DNA of 64,000 bases, from the NCBI RefSeq assembly GCF_963678635.1, contig NC_087064.1, forward strand, positions 17,663,802 to 17,727,801. Reading direction: 5' to 3'. Shown piece by piece: positions 31,271 to 41,287 of this stretch. The notes under the pieces were generated by a model. That model ran no database searches, had not been told where the DNA came from, and saw nothing but the letters and a program-made list of their open reading frames with translations. Origin of the DNA: Symsagittifera roscoffensis. Its lineage: Eukaryota; Xenacoelomorpha; Acoela; Convolutidae. Both the position numbers and the translations under genes were made by a program. Position 1 is the stretch's first letter, and each line of letters starts with the position of its first letter.

Positions 31271-33377
31271 GCGTCGAGAACCGTCCTTGTTGATGTACTT
31301 CAGTTATCATGAATGGTCCTCTCCATTTCTTGAGTAGTTTCTTCGTCCCTTTGGGCGGTATCACATTCTGGAAAACCCACACATACTGGCCCACTTCATA
31401 TGGCTTCGCCTCTAATATCTTTTCATCATATTTCTTGCGCTGTCTCATTTGTGCCTGCGCAGTGTTCCTCCTGCATAGCTCGTTTATTTCCTGCTGTTTC
31501 CTGATCGCTTCTTTCACGTAAGCTTGAGGCGACGTCCTCTTCCCTTCATACTCCGGGTAAAAGAACGTCAGGGGCATCGCTCTCTCTTTGCCTGTCAACA
31601 TCATGAATGGACTTATTCCCGTCGTTGAGTGTTGAGTACTGTTGTATGCCCCTACGACTTGCGGCAGATACTTATCCCAGTCCGTCATGTACCTACAGCA
31701 GTATACCCTCAGCATGTTCACCAACGTTCTATTCTGTCTCTCTACCAGCCTGTTGGTCTGAGGATGGTAAGTCGTTGAGTGTGCTTGAGCAATGTGTGAC
31801 CTCTTCATTAATTCCTTAGTCAAGTCCCCCACAAAGGCCTTGCCGTTGTCTGACTGAAAAGTCATTGGACAACCATACCTTGATATCCAATGGGTTATCA
31901 AGTGGTCACAAGTCTCCTCTGCCGAAGCTGTTTGACACGGCACCGCCTCTGCCAGCTTTGTGAAGTGATCAATTATAACCAGAGTCTGGTTATACCCTGA
32001 CTCCGTCATACAGATCTTCTGATGGTCTATCTGCACCACTTCATTAAATTCCGAGCTTTCCACCGACTTGAGTGGGAATTTCATCTTCCTTGGGTCTTTC
32101 ACTTGCAAGCATGCCAGGCATGCACTCACCCACCTCTCACAGGCTTTCCTCAATCCTGGCCAATCGAACCTGTGAAGTATTCTTTGTTGCACCTTGTCTA
32201 TCCCTTGGTGCCCCATTTGGTCATGTGATCTGAACAGCACCTCTGTCTGGTACAACTGTGGTAATATGATGAGGTTGTGCTTGTGTAGTATCCTGTCCTC
32301 GTCTTTTCTCTTGCATGCTACCACCCCGTCAACCGTGTGAAAGAGTAACTCTTTCCTCTCTTTGTAGAACTGGCTCAGGATCTTGTAGCTGTCTTCTTCA
32401 AGTTCCTCTTTCTCCTTGGACCCCGTTCGGATCCATTTGGAGAGATTGCTTGTCATCTTGTCATTCTTCTGGGCTCTTATCAGGTCCGACAGCCTATATT
32501 TCGCCTTGACATGTTCCTTCAGCGCCATGATCTGCCCATTCATCTCCCCAGGGTTGTGGACGTCGTCATTCAGCTTCACGCATACTATCCTCCTTACTAC
32601 CTTCATGTCGTCTTCTGGCACCAGATTTGTTCTCACATTTGAGTTGCAGGATAGTTCCCTGAATGGCTTCCTCGAAACTGCAATCCTTTCAAGTTCTTCA
32701 CCACCTCGTATTTCCTGCACGTCCAAGTTGAAGGTTCCTGAGGACGGATCTGTTTGTAATTCCCTGTCGTGGTGTCTTTTCTTTTCTTCTGCCAATATCA
32801 TGCAGAGACTATCTTGATTGTCACTGCTCGCTTCCGAGTCCTCATCCCACATTTCACACTCCCCGGACAAATTTTCTCCTTTAGTGTTTTCTTCTTCCGT
32901 GGACGTGGACCGCTCCCCGGACTCTTGACCTAGTCCCAGGTATTCAGCTTCTTCCTTGAACTCCACTCTCTTTCTCCTAACTCTAGTCTGTTCAAGTAAT
33001 TCGGCTGGGATCTTTTCAACCAGTGACTGCACCACTTCCTTCCGATCAAGGTTGGTCACCTTCGAGGTATTTCTATCACTAGCTGTCCCGCTCTTTCGCA
33101 GTATTGTGACCTCAGGTTCCTCCTTACAGTTTTCTTGAATCACGGGCTTATCATCTGCTAATTTCTCGAGTAACCTCCTTAAGTCTTCGTCTATTTGTGC
33201 TTCCCCCGTCTCTACCTGGTTGAGATCGTAGCCTTTTGTTTTGAGCGTCTCCCTCACGATCTTTGACTTGAGCAATATTCGCATCGGCATCCCTCGGTTT
33301 TTTTTCAAGATTGTTTCTTTCGTAGTATCTTTTGGTAATTCGGGGTGACCTTCTATTGGTTTGCCTGATTTGTCCAA
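31242..33377 (-). CDS. pol: Integrase with long N-terminal extension
   Basis: 711 codons. The first ~360 residues are a charged spacer between RNase H and integrase, unusually long. The HHCC zinc domain starts near residue 381 (SHDQMGHQGIDKV, later SACLACLQV). The catalytic core has D in VVQIDHQ (~449), D in TFQSDNGKAF (~506) and E in NRLVERQNRT (~542), giving the D-x35-E spacing. The C-terminal GPF/Y-like block is WRGPFMITEV. The ORF ends prematurely in EYWASSTL; the true frame continues into STGRAAHYENLKPH at 31270. The Gly normally before VER is Arg here. Confidence 0.93.
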   Translation of the reverse strand: MDKSGKPIEGHPELPKDTTKETILKKNRGMPMRILLKSKIVRETLKTKGYDLNQVETGEAQIDEDLRRLLEKLADDKPVIQENCKEEPEVTILRKSGTASDRNTSKVTNLDRKEVVQSLVEKIPAELLEQTRVRRKRVEFKEEAEYLGLGQESGERSTSTEEENTKGENLSGECEMWDEDSEASSDNQDSLCMILAEEKKRHHDRELQTDPSSGTFNLDVQEIRGGEELERIAVSRKPFRELSCNSNVRTNLVPEDDMKVVRRIVCVKLNDDVHNPGEMNGQIMALKEHVKAKYRLSDLIRAQKNDKMTSNLSKWIRTGSKEKEELEEDSYKILSQFYKERKELLFHTVDGVVACKRKDEDRILHKHNLIILPQLYQTEVLFRSHDQMGHQGIDKVQQRILHRFDWPGLRKACERWVSACLACLQVKDPRKMKFPLKSVESSEFNEVVQIDHQKICMTESGYNQTLVIIDHFTKLAEAVPCQTASAEETCDHLITHWISRYGCPMTFQSDNGKAFVGDLTKELMKRSHIAQAHSTTYHPQTNRLVERQNRTLVNMLRVYCCRYMTDWDKYLPQVVGAYNSTQHSTTGISPFMMLTGKERAMPLTFFYPEYEGKRTSPQAYVKEAIRKQQEINELCRRNTAQAQMRQRKKYDEKILEAKPYEVGQYVWVFQNVIPPKGTKKLLKKWRGPFMITEVHQQGRFSTLEYWASSTL

Positions 33378-33402
33378 CCATACGTTTCCTATCTGCCTCC
33401 CT

Positions 33403-34596
33403 CTATTCTTGTCTCTCGTAGAACTCTGTCTTCTTGCTCAAGCTGTCAGCATTTTGATGTCTGTCTCGTGTTCTATGCTCAATTATCATATCGTATTCGT
33501 CCAGGCGAACTATCCACCTCCCTGTGTAACTTTGGTCCATTGAGTACGTCTTCAGCCAGCTTAGCGCCCTGTTGTCGACTCGCAGCTTGAATGGCTCGCT
33601 GCCTAGGTATGCCCTATATTTCTCGACAAAGGTAACCACCGCGAACATCTCTGCTTTTGGTGCTCCGTACTTCATTTCCGTGTCACTTAGGACTTTGCTC
33701 CCGTACGCTATTGGTCTCAAGACTGTCTTCCCGTTCCACTCGTGTTCCTGGTGGAGTATTCCCGATATCGCTAATACCGACGCGTCCGTATCCAGCACGT
33801 ACATCCCTTTCTCTGTTAGCATTCCTAGTACTGGTGCCTCGCACAACTCTTTCTTTATTCTCTGGAATGACTCTTCCGCTGCGTTGTTCCACGTGAACTT
33901 CTTGCCCTTGTTCCTCATTAACTGCTGCATCGGATAAACCTTGTCTGCATAGCCTTTGACGAATTCTCTGTAGTAATTTGCAAAACCCAGGAAGCTCATC
34001 AATTGGTGTTCCGTTTTCGGCGATTTCCAGGTTGGAACTGCTTCTACTGCGTCTGGATCTGGTCTGATGCCGTGTTTGTCTACCATCCTGCCCAAGTATT
34101 TTATCGAGTCCTTGAGTATCTCACACTTTGATGGTTTGCACTTCAGCCCCGACCTCTTCATGCACGCAAATACTTCGTCAAGTCTCTCAATGTGGTCCTC
34201 CAGTGTGGGTGTCGCTATTACCACGTCATCCACGTAGCACATTACCAGATTACCGTACTTTTTCGTAACACCTATCAGCGCGTGTGCCATCAGCCGCTGA
34301 AACGTGGCAGTGGCATTGCATAGTCCAAACGGCATCCGTTTCCATTGAAACAGACCCAACTCGCAGGCAAACCCTGTCTTGTCCCTGTCCTGTTTCCTGA
34401 GTGGTACCTGCCAAAAGGCCGAGCCTAAATCAAGAGTCGTAAAAAATTTTGCATCACCTAACTTCGAGAGACTCTCATCAATCCTAGGTATGGGATAGGC
34501 ATCCTTCACCCTGACGGAGTTCAGATATCGAAAGTCACAAAAAAAAACCTCAACTGGTCGCCTTTCTTTTTGGCCATCACTACTCCACACGCCCAC
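33403..34596 (-). CDS. pol: Reverse transcriptase and RNase H
   Basis: 397 codons. RT: DFRYLNSVRVKDAYPIPRID near the start, FTTLDLGSAFWQVPL (motif A), FGLCNATATFQRLM (motif B), and CYVDDVVIATPT (motif C, active-site YVDD) at about residue 118. Then SFLGFANYYREFV, characteristic of Ty3/gypsy. RNase H keeps its acidic residues: VLDTDAS, KAEMFAV, RVDNRAL and NADSLSK. The RT/RH order, with no tether domain, fits Ty3/gypsy. It is missing only a few N-terminal RT residues because of the upstream frameshift, and loses frame again near 33400 before integrase. Confidence 0.93.
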   Translation of the reverse strand: MGVWSSDGQKERRPVEVFFCDFRYLNSVRVKDAYPIPRIDESLSKLGDAKFFTTLDLGSAFWQVPLRKQDRDKTGFACELGLFQWKRMPFGLCNATATFQRLMAHALIGVTKKYGNLVMCYVDDVVIATPTLEDHIERLDEVFACMKRSGLKCKPSKCEILKDSIKYLGRMVDKHGIRPDPDAVEAVPTWKSPKTEHQLMSFLGFANYYREFVKGYADKVYPMQQLMRNKGKKFTWNNAAEESFQRIKKELCEAPVLGMLTEKGMYVLDTDASVLAISGILHQEHEWNGKTVLRPIAYGSKVLSDTEMKYGAPKAEMFAVVTFVEKYRAYLGSEPFKLRVDNRALSWLKTYSMDQSYTGRWIVRLDEYDMIIEHRTRDRHQNADSLSKKTEFYERQE

Positions 34597-35648
34597 GGTG
34601 ATTTGGATGGTTCTATCATGTCATACTCTAGTAGCGTCTCAATCTCCTTTCTACAAGCATCCGATTTGTGTGGGGTCATGCGCCTCGCCCCCTCCCTGTG
34701 CGGTATTGCGTTTTCCTCAAGTTCTATTTCATGCTCAACAAAATTACAACAACCGATGTCTGCCTTATGTCTTGAAAAAACCTCCTCGTTCCGTTCTAGT
34801 ACGTCCTTGATGGCTTCGAGCTGTTCATCCGTTAACTTGCCTCTTAATAGTTCAATTTCCGGTAAGACCGGTTTATCACTCTGTATTTCTTCTAATGTGG
34901 GCCGTTCCGGGAAATTCGAACAGCTCGATAGTCCATCGCCTGTCTCTGACTTAAGTGACTTCACAAGACCTGATGAATCTTTTATTTTCATCAATTGTCT
35001 CAAGATACAAATTTTGTCCCTATGATTGGGACAATCAACAACTTCAATTTGCTTATGGTTTTCAGTCATTTCATATCGAATTTTTACAGATAAAGCATAT
35101 CCCAGCTTCCTCCCCCTCTGTATTGTGATTGGCATGTCAAGGGTATTCAACAAGACACTCACGCAGAGACCGCTCTTCGTGATCGAGAAGGATCTTCCTA
35201 AAACAGCAGCCCTTTGACTGATTGGATTTGGGACTATGCATACCTGCTTGTTGTCACTTAGTTCATTGTAATTTTTCATTCGTAAGCTTACGATCGCCGC
35301 CTCGTTCGCCTTTAGCCTCACCCTCCTACTCAAAAATACAGGTGCTTTGGTCTCATTTGCCATTATTAAATTTACCGGTTTGATTGCGTACCTCCTATTC
35401 GGGTTACGTATCCTGAACATTGCGTTGTTTAGATCAATCGCTACATCAAAGTTCCTGATGAAGTCTCTGCCTAAAATAAATTGATCAGACTCATCTAGGT
35501 TTTCTACCACAAGAAAGCTCATCCACAGGTTACGTTCCCCCAGATTGAGGGCTATTATCGGCGTTCTGCCCAACACCCGCAGGGCCCCTTTGTTTGCAGC
35601 TGACAACCGTATTCTCGAATCTATCAAATCATCTTTGTTGAAGCCCAT
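34521..35648 (-). pseudogene. pol: Protease C-terminus, linker and start of RT
   Basis: 375 codons in the same frame as the protease. Residues about 40-70 hold DQFILGRDFIRNFDV, the Ty3/gypsy protease flap and C-terminal block. Residues 290-360 enter RT: EHEIELEENAIPHREGARRM (the usual HxIxT-like entry block) and SPWACGVVMAKKKGDQLRFF. The frame is lost at a run of nine T (34545 region), after which RT continues in another frame from 34596. The original run length must have differed by one base in phase terms. Confidence 0.85.
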
Positions 35649-35651
35649 TCG

Positions 35652-35981
35652 TTACCAAGTTTCGATTGGTATGACACTCAAGACTGCTCCCGTATCAAGT
35701 AACCCACGTAACTGAGTCTTTTTACCACTTATGTCTAGCACATGTGCTGTCACATCTGTCTCTGTCCCGATGTGCATTGCATCTTCTTCAAGCATGGCGC
35801 AGTGTCCAATCGATCTCACTTTCAACTCTTCTTTTCCCACGTAGATTTGCCCAATTAGGTCTTCATCACATGTTATCATTGTTTTCGTATAGATGTTGAT
35901 TCCATCTATATTTAGCATCACCTCATGTGGACCATAAATTTCTGTGTACCTGTTATCAACACGTACCGACTTGCTACCCAC
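35652..35981 (-). pseudogene. Aspartic protease, first part (in-frame stop)
   Basis: 109 codons. The retropepsin active site is GLLDTGAVLSVIP at about residues 92-104 (D-T-G then the hydrophobic-Val-Ile-Pro strand). A TAA follows ETW, and the same frame continues with RMGFNKDD and, downstream, FILGRDFI, the second conserved protease block. One nonsense change therefore splits the protease. The enzyme would mature Gag and Pol by dimerising. Confidence 0.85.
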
Positions 35982-37915
35982 TTGCTCGTGAGTAGTGCCC
36001 TCAATGCTCTAGAAGTCGTTTGTGGGCTTATACAACTCAAGTAATCTGCGTACACATCAATGTGCATTATTGTCTGGTCACTTGGTTCGCTCAAGTTTCT
36101 CGATACTTCGTGGCCGCCCACAGTGATTATTGACAATATTCTTGCCCCAATCTTTGTTATGCCAAATGGCTTTCCTGTAACCATTTTTACAGTGTTGCAG
36201 TTTCCATTTTTTGTCGACCCCTCAGCAGCTTCTGGTATTGTTTGTGAGCAGCTTAATAATTCGTTCATTTTCTGTCTTTCGATTTCTTGCTTCAGCCGTT
36301 GTTCTATTTCTTTCGCTGCCAGGTCCTCTTTCACCTTTTTGATAGCCTCCGCTGCCGCCTTCTCATAATTTATTTCTAGGGCGTTCTTTGCCGTGGCCTC
36401 TATTGCACTATTACATTGTGTTACAGCTTTCACTGTTTTCGTCGGTAGCTCCGCACTTGGTCTTTCTAGGTTTTTTGTCTCAAATTCACCTTGTCTGTTT
36501 CTCTGGTTCTGTACCGCTGCTAGCGCCAACTTGTGTTTTGGATGACTCTGATTCTTAGCCGCTTCCCAAAACAACGGACAGTCCATCCTGAAGTGCCCCT
36601 CCTGGTTGCAGAAGAAGCATCTTGCCCCTATTTTGATGATCAAGCCACTATAGAACTCGTGTTCTTCCATCTGGCTCATATCTTCCTCATCGGGTGCATA
36701 TCCCAAACTCTTCATGCCCTGTTTGTATGTCATGCAATCCGCCACATGATGATCAGCTGACCCGCAGTTAGCGCATGATCTGTGTTTGTCCATGTCATCT
36801 CTGGGTTTGTACCATGACGACCTTTGTGGCTGACTCCCCCCTTGCGTATTCCTGTTATCTGAATACGAGTATTTCTTGGGTTTCATTAGCACGTACTCTC
36901 TTGACTTCTGTCTCATCTCTTCTGGAATCGATGCACTGTCTTTTGACAGTGTATAGTATGTTGCTAACATCGTTCTCAAGTCATCACTCTTTACCCCACC
37001 AATGAACTTTGAGGCGATGCTGAAGTTCCTTCGATTGGTAGATTCTTCCGGGTCATTCCTTCTTCTCAAGCTCTCAAGATCATCTAGGAACCTGTCTATC
37101 GATTCATTGTCCCTTTGTCTTCTCTTTTCAAATCGCATCATCGCTTGATGACCCTTCATGCCTGAGCCGAATCGATTTAACAATATTTCGAAGATTTTGT
37201 CCGCTGTATCGCGTTCCTCTTCTTTCTTCGCAACCACGCATTTCAATGCTGTGCCTTCCAGATTGCTCAGTATCGCTGTGCATGCTTGCCTCTCATCGTT
37301 CAAGTTGTCTTGTTCCATGTGCAACTTCATGTTTTCTACCCAAGTGTCAATGCATCCATCTGAATCGTCTTTGAATTCTTTTGGTTTCTTGAAAGTTTTT
37401 CTGAATTTGTTGCTTCCTCTGTCACTCGAATCGGTGTTCCTTGTAGCGAAGGCCTCTAGTGTCCTGTTCATCATTTCCCAGGTGCTTGTCCATGTCATCG
37501 CATCCGGTCCCACGTTGTTCTGAGTCGTGGAGTCTCCTGGACCACTAGTTGTGTTCGCTGTTCCATTTTTTATAATAGCCCTGGCCCCCACCGGTGCCGT
37601 AATCGCGGCCTCCCGGGTTGCTGGTAACGGTGTTGACTGACGTTTGTTCCTTTGTGGTTCCACGAAGTCCACTCTATTACCTTGTGTCCGCTCTGCCGCT
37701 GGCCTGTCTTGTTGTGTTGAATTCCTCAAGATTGCATCTAACTTTGTCTGTATAGCACTTGAGCTCTCAGCCTGGTCCCTGCTCATCGTATCCATTCTCG
37801 TTTCCAAACTTCCCAACTGGCTATTCACTGCGTCATATCGCTGCTTCATTTCTAGCATGTCTTTTCTGATGTTCTTGTCTCGCTCTCCATCAGTGGTTTC
37901 TACTTTGTCAGACAT
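35918..37915 (-). CDS. gag: Gag polyprotein with two CCHC zinc knuckles
   Basis: 665 codons. Residues 1-70 form a coiled coil. A retrotransposon-gag-like capsid region lies at about 165-330: FKKPKEFKDDSDGCIDTWVE, then RFEKRRQRDNESIDRFLDDL, a typical Ty3/gypsy capsid motif. Two zinc knuckles follow at about 382 (CANCGSADHHVADC) and 430 (CFFCNQEGHFRMDC), both exact CX2CX4HX4C, which bind the genomic RNA. The tail after 470 is Lys/Glu-rich, perhaps coiled. The ORF overlaps the protease frame by about 60 bases, consistent with -1 or +1 frameshifting or a mutation. Likely packaged as virus-like particles in the cytoplasm. Confidence 0.85.
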   Translation of the reverse strand: MSDKVETTDGERDKNIRKDMLEMKQRYDAVNSQLGSLETRMDTMSRDQAESSSAIQTKLDAILRNSTQQDRPAAERTQGNRVDFVEPQRNKRQSTPLPATREAAITAPVGARAIIKNGTANTTSGPGDSTTQNNVGPDAMTWTSTWEMMNRTLEAFATRNTDSSDRGSNKFRKTFKKPKEFKDDSDGCIDTWVENMKLHMEQDNLNDERQACTAILSNLEGTALKCVVAKKEEERDTADKIFEILLNRFGSGMKGHQAMMRFEKRRQRDNESIDRFLDDLESLRRRNDPEESTNRRNFSIASKFIGGVKSDDLRTMLATYYTLSKDSASIPEEMRQKSREYVLMKPKKYSYSDNRNTQGGSQPQRSSWYKPRDDMDKHRSCANCGSADHHVADCMTYKQGMKSLGYAPDEEDMSQMEEHEFYSGLIIKIGARCFFCNQEGHFRMDCPLFWEAAKNQSHPKHKLALAAVQNQRNRQGEFETKNLERPSAELPTKTVKAVTQCNSAIEATAKNALEINYEKAAAEAIKKVKEDLAAKEIEQRLKQEIERQKMNELLSCSQTIPEAAEGSTKNGNCNTVKMVTGKPFGITKIGARILSIITVGGHEVSRNLSEPSDQTIMHIDVYADYLSCISPQTTSRALRALLTSKWVASRYVLITGTQKFMVHMR

Positions 37916-37919
37916 CTGT

Positions 37920-38647
37920 TGAAGTCTGTCCTCCGTTGCTTTTGCTAGTTGGAAATAGTTGTCAAGTACTCATGTTTGTTGTTTCTCATTTCCTTCCTTA
38001 TCAAATTTCTATCGTCTTCGCTGTGCTTCAGTTTCTCATCTATCTGATCTAGCTTCGCCATCAAGTTGCTTAGCTCTAGAGTCGTCGTTCCATGGTCCGT
38101 TGTTGTCCTGTAGTCGGTCGCTGGTCCCGGTTTTTTCTGATCCTCGTTCTGATCGGTCTCTGTCGTTCTCGTGGATACTGTTCCGAATGTTTTGCTTTTC
38201 TCGACTTTCGTCTCCTTTCAATCTCATTCCGACCATCATCGCTAACCTCTCAGTAAAAGACGTTCTCTTTTGAGACTCATCCTTCACTGTTTCTGGTGTG
38301 TTGCCTGTTGTGTCTTCCACGTTGTCTATCGGTGAGAACTCTATGGGTTTCGGGTTAGGTTCTTCCGCATTGGGCATTGGAGTTGACTCTCTCGTTTTCT
38401 TTCCTGCTTCATCCACACTTTGATCCGGTGTCTCTAGATCAATCTCGATGGTGGGTTCTACTCGTTCCCCTTCCGTGCCCTCTTTTGCTCTGTTCTCCGT
38501 GGTACTTCTCGTGCTGACCATACTAACTGAAAATTTCTTCTTCGTTACCTTCGGACCCATTGATGTTGTTTTACGTAGCGACGAGTTATACTTTGTCTTC
38601 GCCTCGGTAGATCTTTTTTCAGCTACCGGTACCCTGCTCCGCCTCAT
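37920..38647 (-). pseudogene. gag: gag, N-terminal part (frameshifted)
   Basis: 203 open codons from 38647 to 38036, starting with basic sequence (MRRSRVPVAEKRS), then acidic and Ser/Thr-rich. Two frame changes, near 38070 and 37960, link it through a coiled-coil stretch (LMAKLDQIDEKLKHSEDD) to the main gag ORF. The product would be the N-terminal region of the structural polyprotein. The start is the first ATG after the leader; no splice signal is needed. Frame breaks make this copy non-functional as read. Confidence 0.65.
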
Positions 38648-38929
38648 TATTTACAATTGTTACTATTTAAAGTGTTACTATCTACAAAATTCTACTCTAA
38701 GGTTAAAACCTCTTTTGATAAAATTTTATAAAAAGAAATATTCCATTTACTAAAAACAACTTTCCCTGAACTTACGAAATTTCTATGTGTTAGGATTGAA
38801 TAGAAAGTTTGATTTTGCAATTGGTTACTTCAACCTGACTTAGTACTCTTTTAGTATCCCCCTTCTTTATGCTGTTCCAAGACTTTCTCCCTACTGTCCC
38901 AAGACTATTCAGTGTTTCCCAGTACTTCT

Positions 38930-39590
38930 TGTTAGTGTCCCAAGACCACTGTCCCAAGACCCTTGCCCTAAGACTACTGTCCCAAGACTACTGTCCCAAG
39001 ACTAATTTCCCAAGGCTACTGTCCCAAGACTACTGTCCCAAGACTACTGTCCCAAGACTACTGTCCCAAGACTAGTGTCCCAAGACTAGTGTCCCAAGGC
39101 CACTGTCCCAAGATCAATGTCCTAAGACCACTGTCCCAAGACCAATGTCCCAAGACCAATGTCCCAAGACCACTGTCCCAAGACCAATGTCCCAAGATCA
39201 CTGTCCCAAGACCAATGTCCCAAGACCACTGTCCCAAGACCAATGTCACAAGACCACTGTCCCAAGACCAATGTCCCAAGACCACTGTCCCAAGACCAAT
39301 ATCCCAAGACCAATGTCCCAAGACCACTGTCCCAAGACCAATGTCCATAGACCACTGTCCCAAGACCACTGTCCCAAGACCAATGTCCCAAGACCAATGT
39401 CCCAAGACCAATGTCCCAAGACCACTGTCCCAAGACTGCTCTGGTCCAAGACTGTCCCAAGGCTGCACTGTCCCGAGACTGTCCCAAGACTGCCCTGTCC
39501 CGAGGCTGTCCCAAGACCGTGTTGCTCCAAGACTGTCCCCGGACTGCGATGTCCCAAGACTTCTTCGGTACTGTCCCAAGACTTGTCACT
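38930..39590 (-). repeat. 14-bp minisatellite
   Basis: Tandem 14-bp monomers, TGTCCCAAGACCAA alternating with TGTCCCAAGACCAC or ...CTACT variants on the + strand, cover about 650 bp. The array is most regular from 39100 to 39430 and decays at both ends into longer, looser units. Because 14 is not a multiple of 3 and the monomer has no stop, several frames are open; those apparent ORFs are not genes. Confidence 0.95.
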
Positions 39591-39599
39591 GAGTGTCTG

Positions 39600-40263
39600 G
39601 ATATCGGATCTCTTCTTCTTCGTTGTAGGGACTACCTTCTTCTTCGTTGTAGGAACCACTGTACCTTTACCACCACTTGAGCTCTAGTAAAAATTTTCCC
39701 AAAATCCCTATCTAAATTGTCAAAACCCAAATACTAATCCCCCTGTATTTGTCTCCCTCTGTATGTTTCGAACTATTTGAAACCCTAAATTCCCCGCAGG
39801 TATCTTGTGATCACCTGTTCGTAAAATACCAACAAAAAATTTTCACCAAAACGTAAAAATTTAAACTGGAAAAATTTCAAAAACAGATGGATGAATTCTC
39901 CTGAAATTCAAGGTTGACCGATGTCAATCTTTGTCCGAAAAAATGTCTGGTACCCGATTGCCACGCGTTTTCCTCCCCCCTGCTAGCGATCTTATGGGGT
40001 ATCACAAAAACTGTCTATGTCCGTTCCCCCTACCGATCCGACCAGGGTACCTACCTTAACCTGATTTTAAATTTGGATATCCGCTTCTTATAACCAACGC
40101 GTGTAAGTATCTAATGTAACTAAATCGACGATGCCGAACAATTAGTTACTCTAACGTGTGCCCCCTTTTTACAATTTACAACCGCTAACCTCTAACCTAA
40201 CCAGCCACCCTTCTAACCTCCCCCCTCTTTAGCCCCCCTCTTAAGCCGAAACCGGTCGGAGCC
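39600..40263 (-). other. Leader segment without coding potential
   Basis: Untranslated leader of the giant element between the minisatellite and the partial LTR. A small direct repeat of a TTCTTCTTCGTTGTAGG-type segment occurs near 39610-39660. Otherwise I see nothing recognisable. 40474-40698 and 40837-41260 are similar leader sequence. Confidence 0.5.
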
Positions 40264-40473
40264 AATTAAGAAAAATAGGCCCTATAACCATTGGCTCAGG
40301 AGTCAGGGACACTATCTCTTGTGTTTTTCTAACTCAAGAACGGTCGGAGCCAATTCGGTTCGCTTGCGACATGAGACTAGAACCCGTTACAGCTTAAAGG
40401 CTACTACCAAAATATCCCCCCACTCTAGAAAATAAGAACGTCCCCATACTTAGGTCTCGAAAAATCCCTTAAG
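40264..40473 (-). repeat. Partial LTR duplicate inside the leader
   Basis: About 210 bp repeat the outer LTR section (the segment at 41330-41515) inside the element, with the GGCCCTATAACCATTGGCTC block and CGGTCGGAGCCAATTCGG. It is bounded by unrelated leader sequence. It may come from template switching during reverse transcription. Confidence 0.85.
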
Positions 40474-40698
40474 CGCCGGGTGCTAAACCTCTCGAGAGAA
40501 AACCGTAGACCTGTTTCTAGGCCTGCTTGTGTAAAAACTTCCTCAAAACAATGGGGCTCCACTTATCCAATTTTACACTTATCTCCTACAACGTAATGTG
40601 GAATCTAACGATACCCGTTGCCCAACTTGGGAACACCCCTGTGCGTCCTCCTGTAGTAATCCTGTGCTGGTTGTCTTTGTTCTGCACTTGACAGCAGC

Positions 40699-40836
40699 AC
40701 CACTTTCCCACTTAGCTGGTCACCTCTTCCAGTCAAGTTTCCTAGTGTTCCGGTTCGATCCTTGTGAACCACTTTCCCACTCGGCTGGTCACCCCTTCCA
40801 GTCAAGTCTCCTAGTGGTCCGGCTAGGTTGCAATCT
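40699..40836 (-). repeat. 69-bp tandem duplication in the leader
   Basis: ACCACTTTCCCACT begins at 40699 and again at 40768, and the 69-bp units (CTGGTCACC, TCCAGTCAAGT and CCTAGTG blocks) match with few changes. It lies in the untranslated leader between the 5' LTR and gag. Confidence 0.85.
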
Positions 40837-41260
40837 ATCTGAAAACCCTTAACAACGCCCCCCCACTCGGGCACCTTAATGAAGTCACTGGTTTAAATTG
40901 CTAGATTGATCGAAACGATCGGTCTTATAAAACAGTATCGGTATACTATTTAATTAATATAAAGATTTGATCCAAATGATCCGGTATCAAAGTCACTGTC
41001 TTTTCGTTTTATGGTTTTTGTTCCTTTTTCTATACTTTTTTCTTGTTTTTGTTTCCCTAGTTACCCCCCTTTACTCGGTTAGCTAGGCCTCGCTCGGAGA
41101 GCGTACCAGGAAGTTTTCTCAAGTTTTCTTAAAAAGCTATCACGGTACAACCGGAAGGTTTACACGTTCCCGCTGAACCGTACCACCGGTACTCTAGAAT
41201 GGGCATGCAGCCCGGAGCTGTGTCAAGTGGGTTCGACTCCGTAGTCATGATGTCGTAAAA

Positions 41261-41276
41261 ACACCCAGGAGCGCCA
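41261..41276 (-). promoter_or_regulatory. Candidate primer-binding site
   Basis: In element sense, TGGCGCTCCTGGGTGT lies 11 bases downstream of the 5' LTR. It begins with TGG, complementary to a tRNA CCA end, as a minus-strand primer-binding site must. The tRNA is not identified, and the 11-base spacing is longer than usual for this superfamily. Confidence 0.55.
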
Positions 41277-41287
41277 TAAAAACATTA

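Noticed and set aside
39058-39687. Long ORFs on both strands encoding PKTTVPRPMSQDQ-type repeats
   Set aside because: They are the six-frame reading of a stop-free 14-bp minisatellite, not proteins.
41195-41276. Possible tRNA gene near the 5' LTR (GGGTTCGACTCC followed by a GCGCCA end)
   Set aside because: The B-box-like motif lies too far from the CCA-like end and no arms pair; the latter is better explained as the primer-binding site complement.
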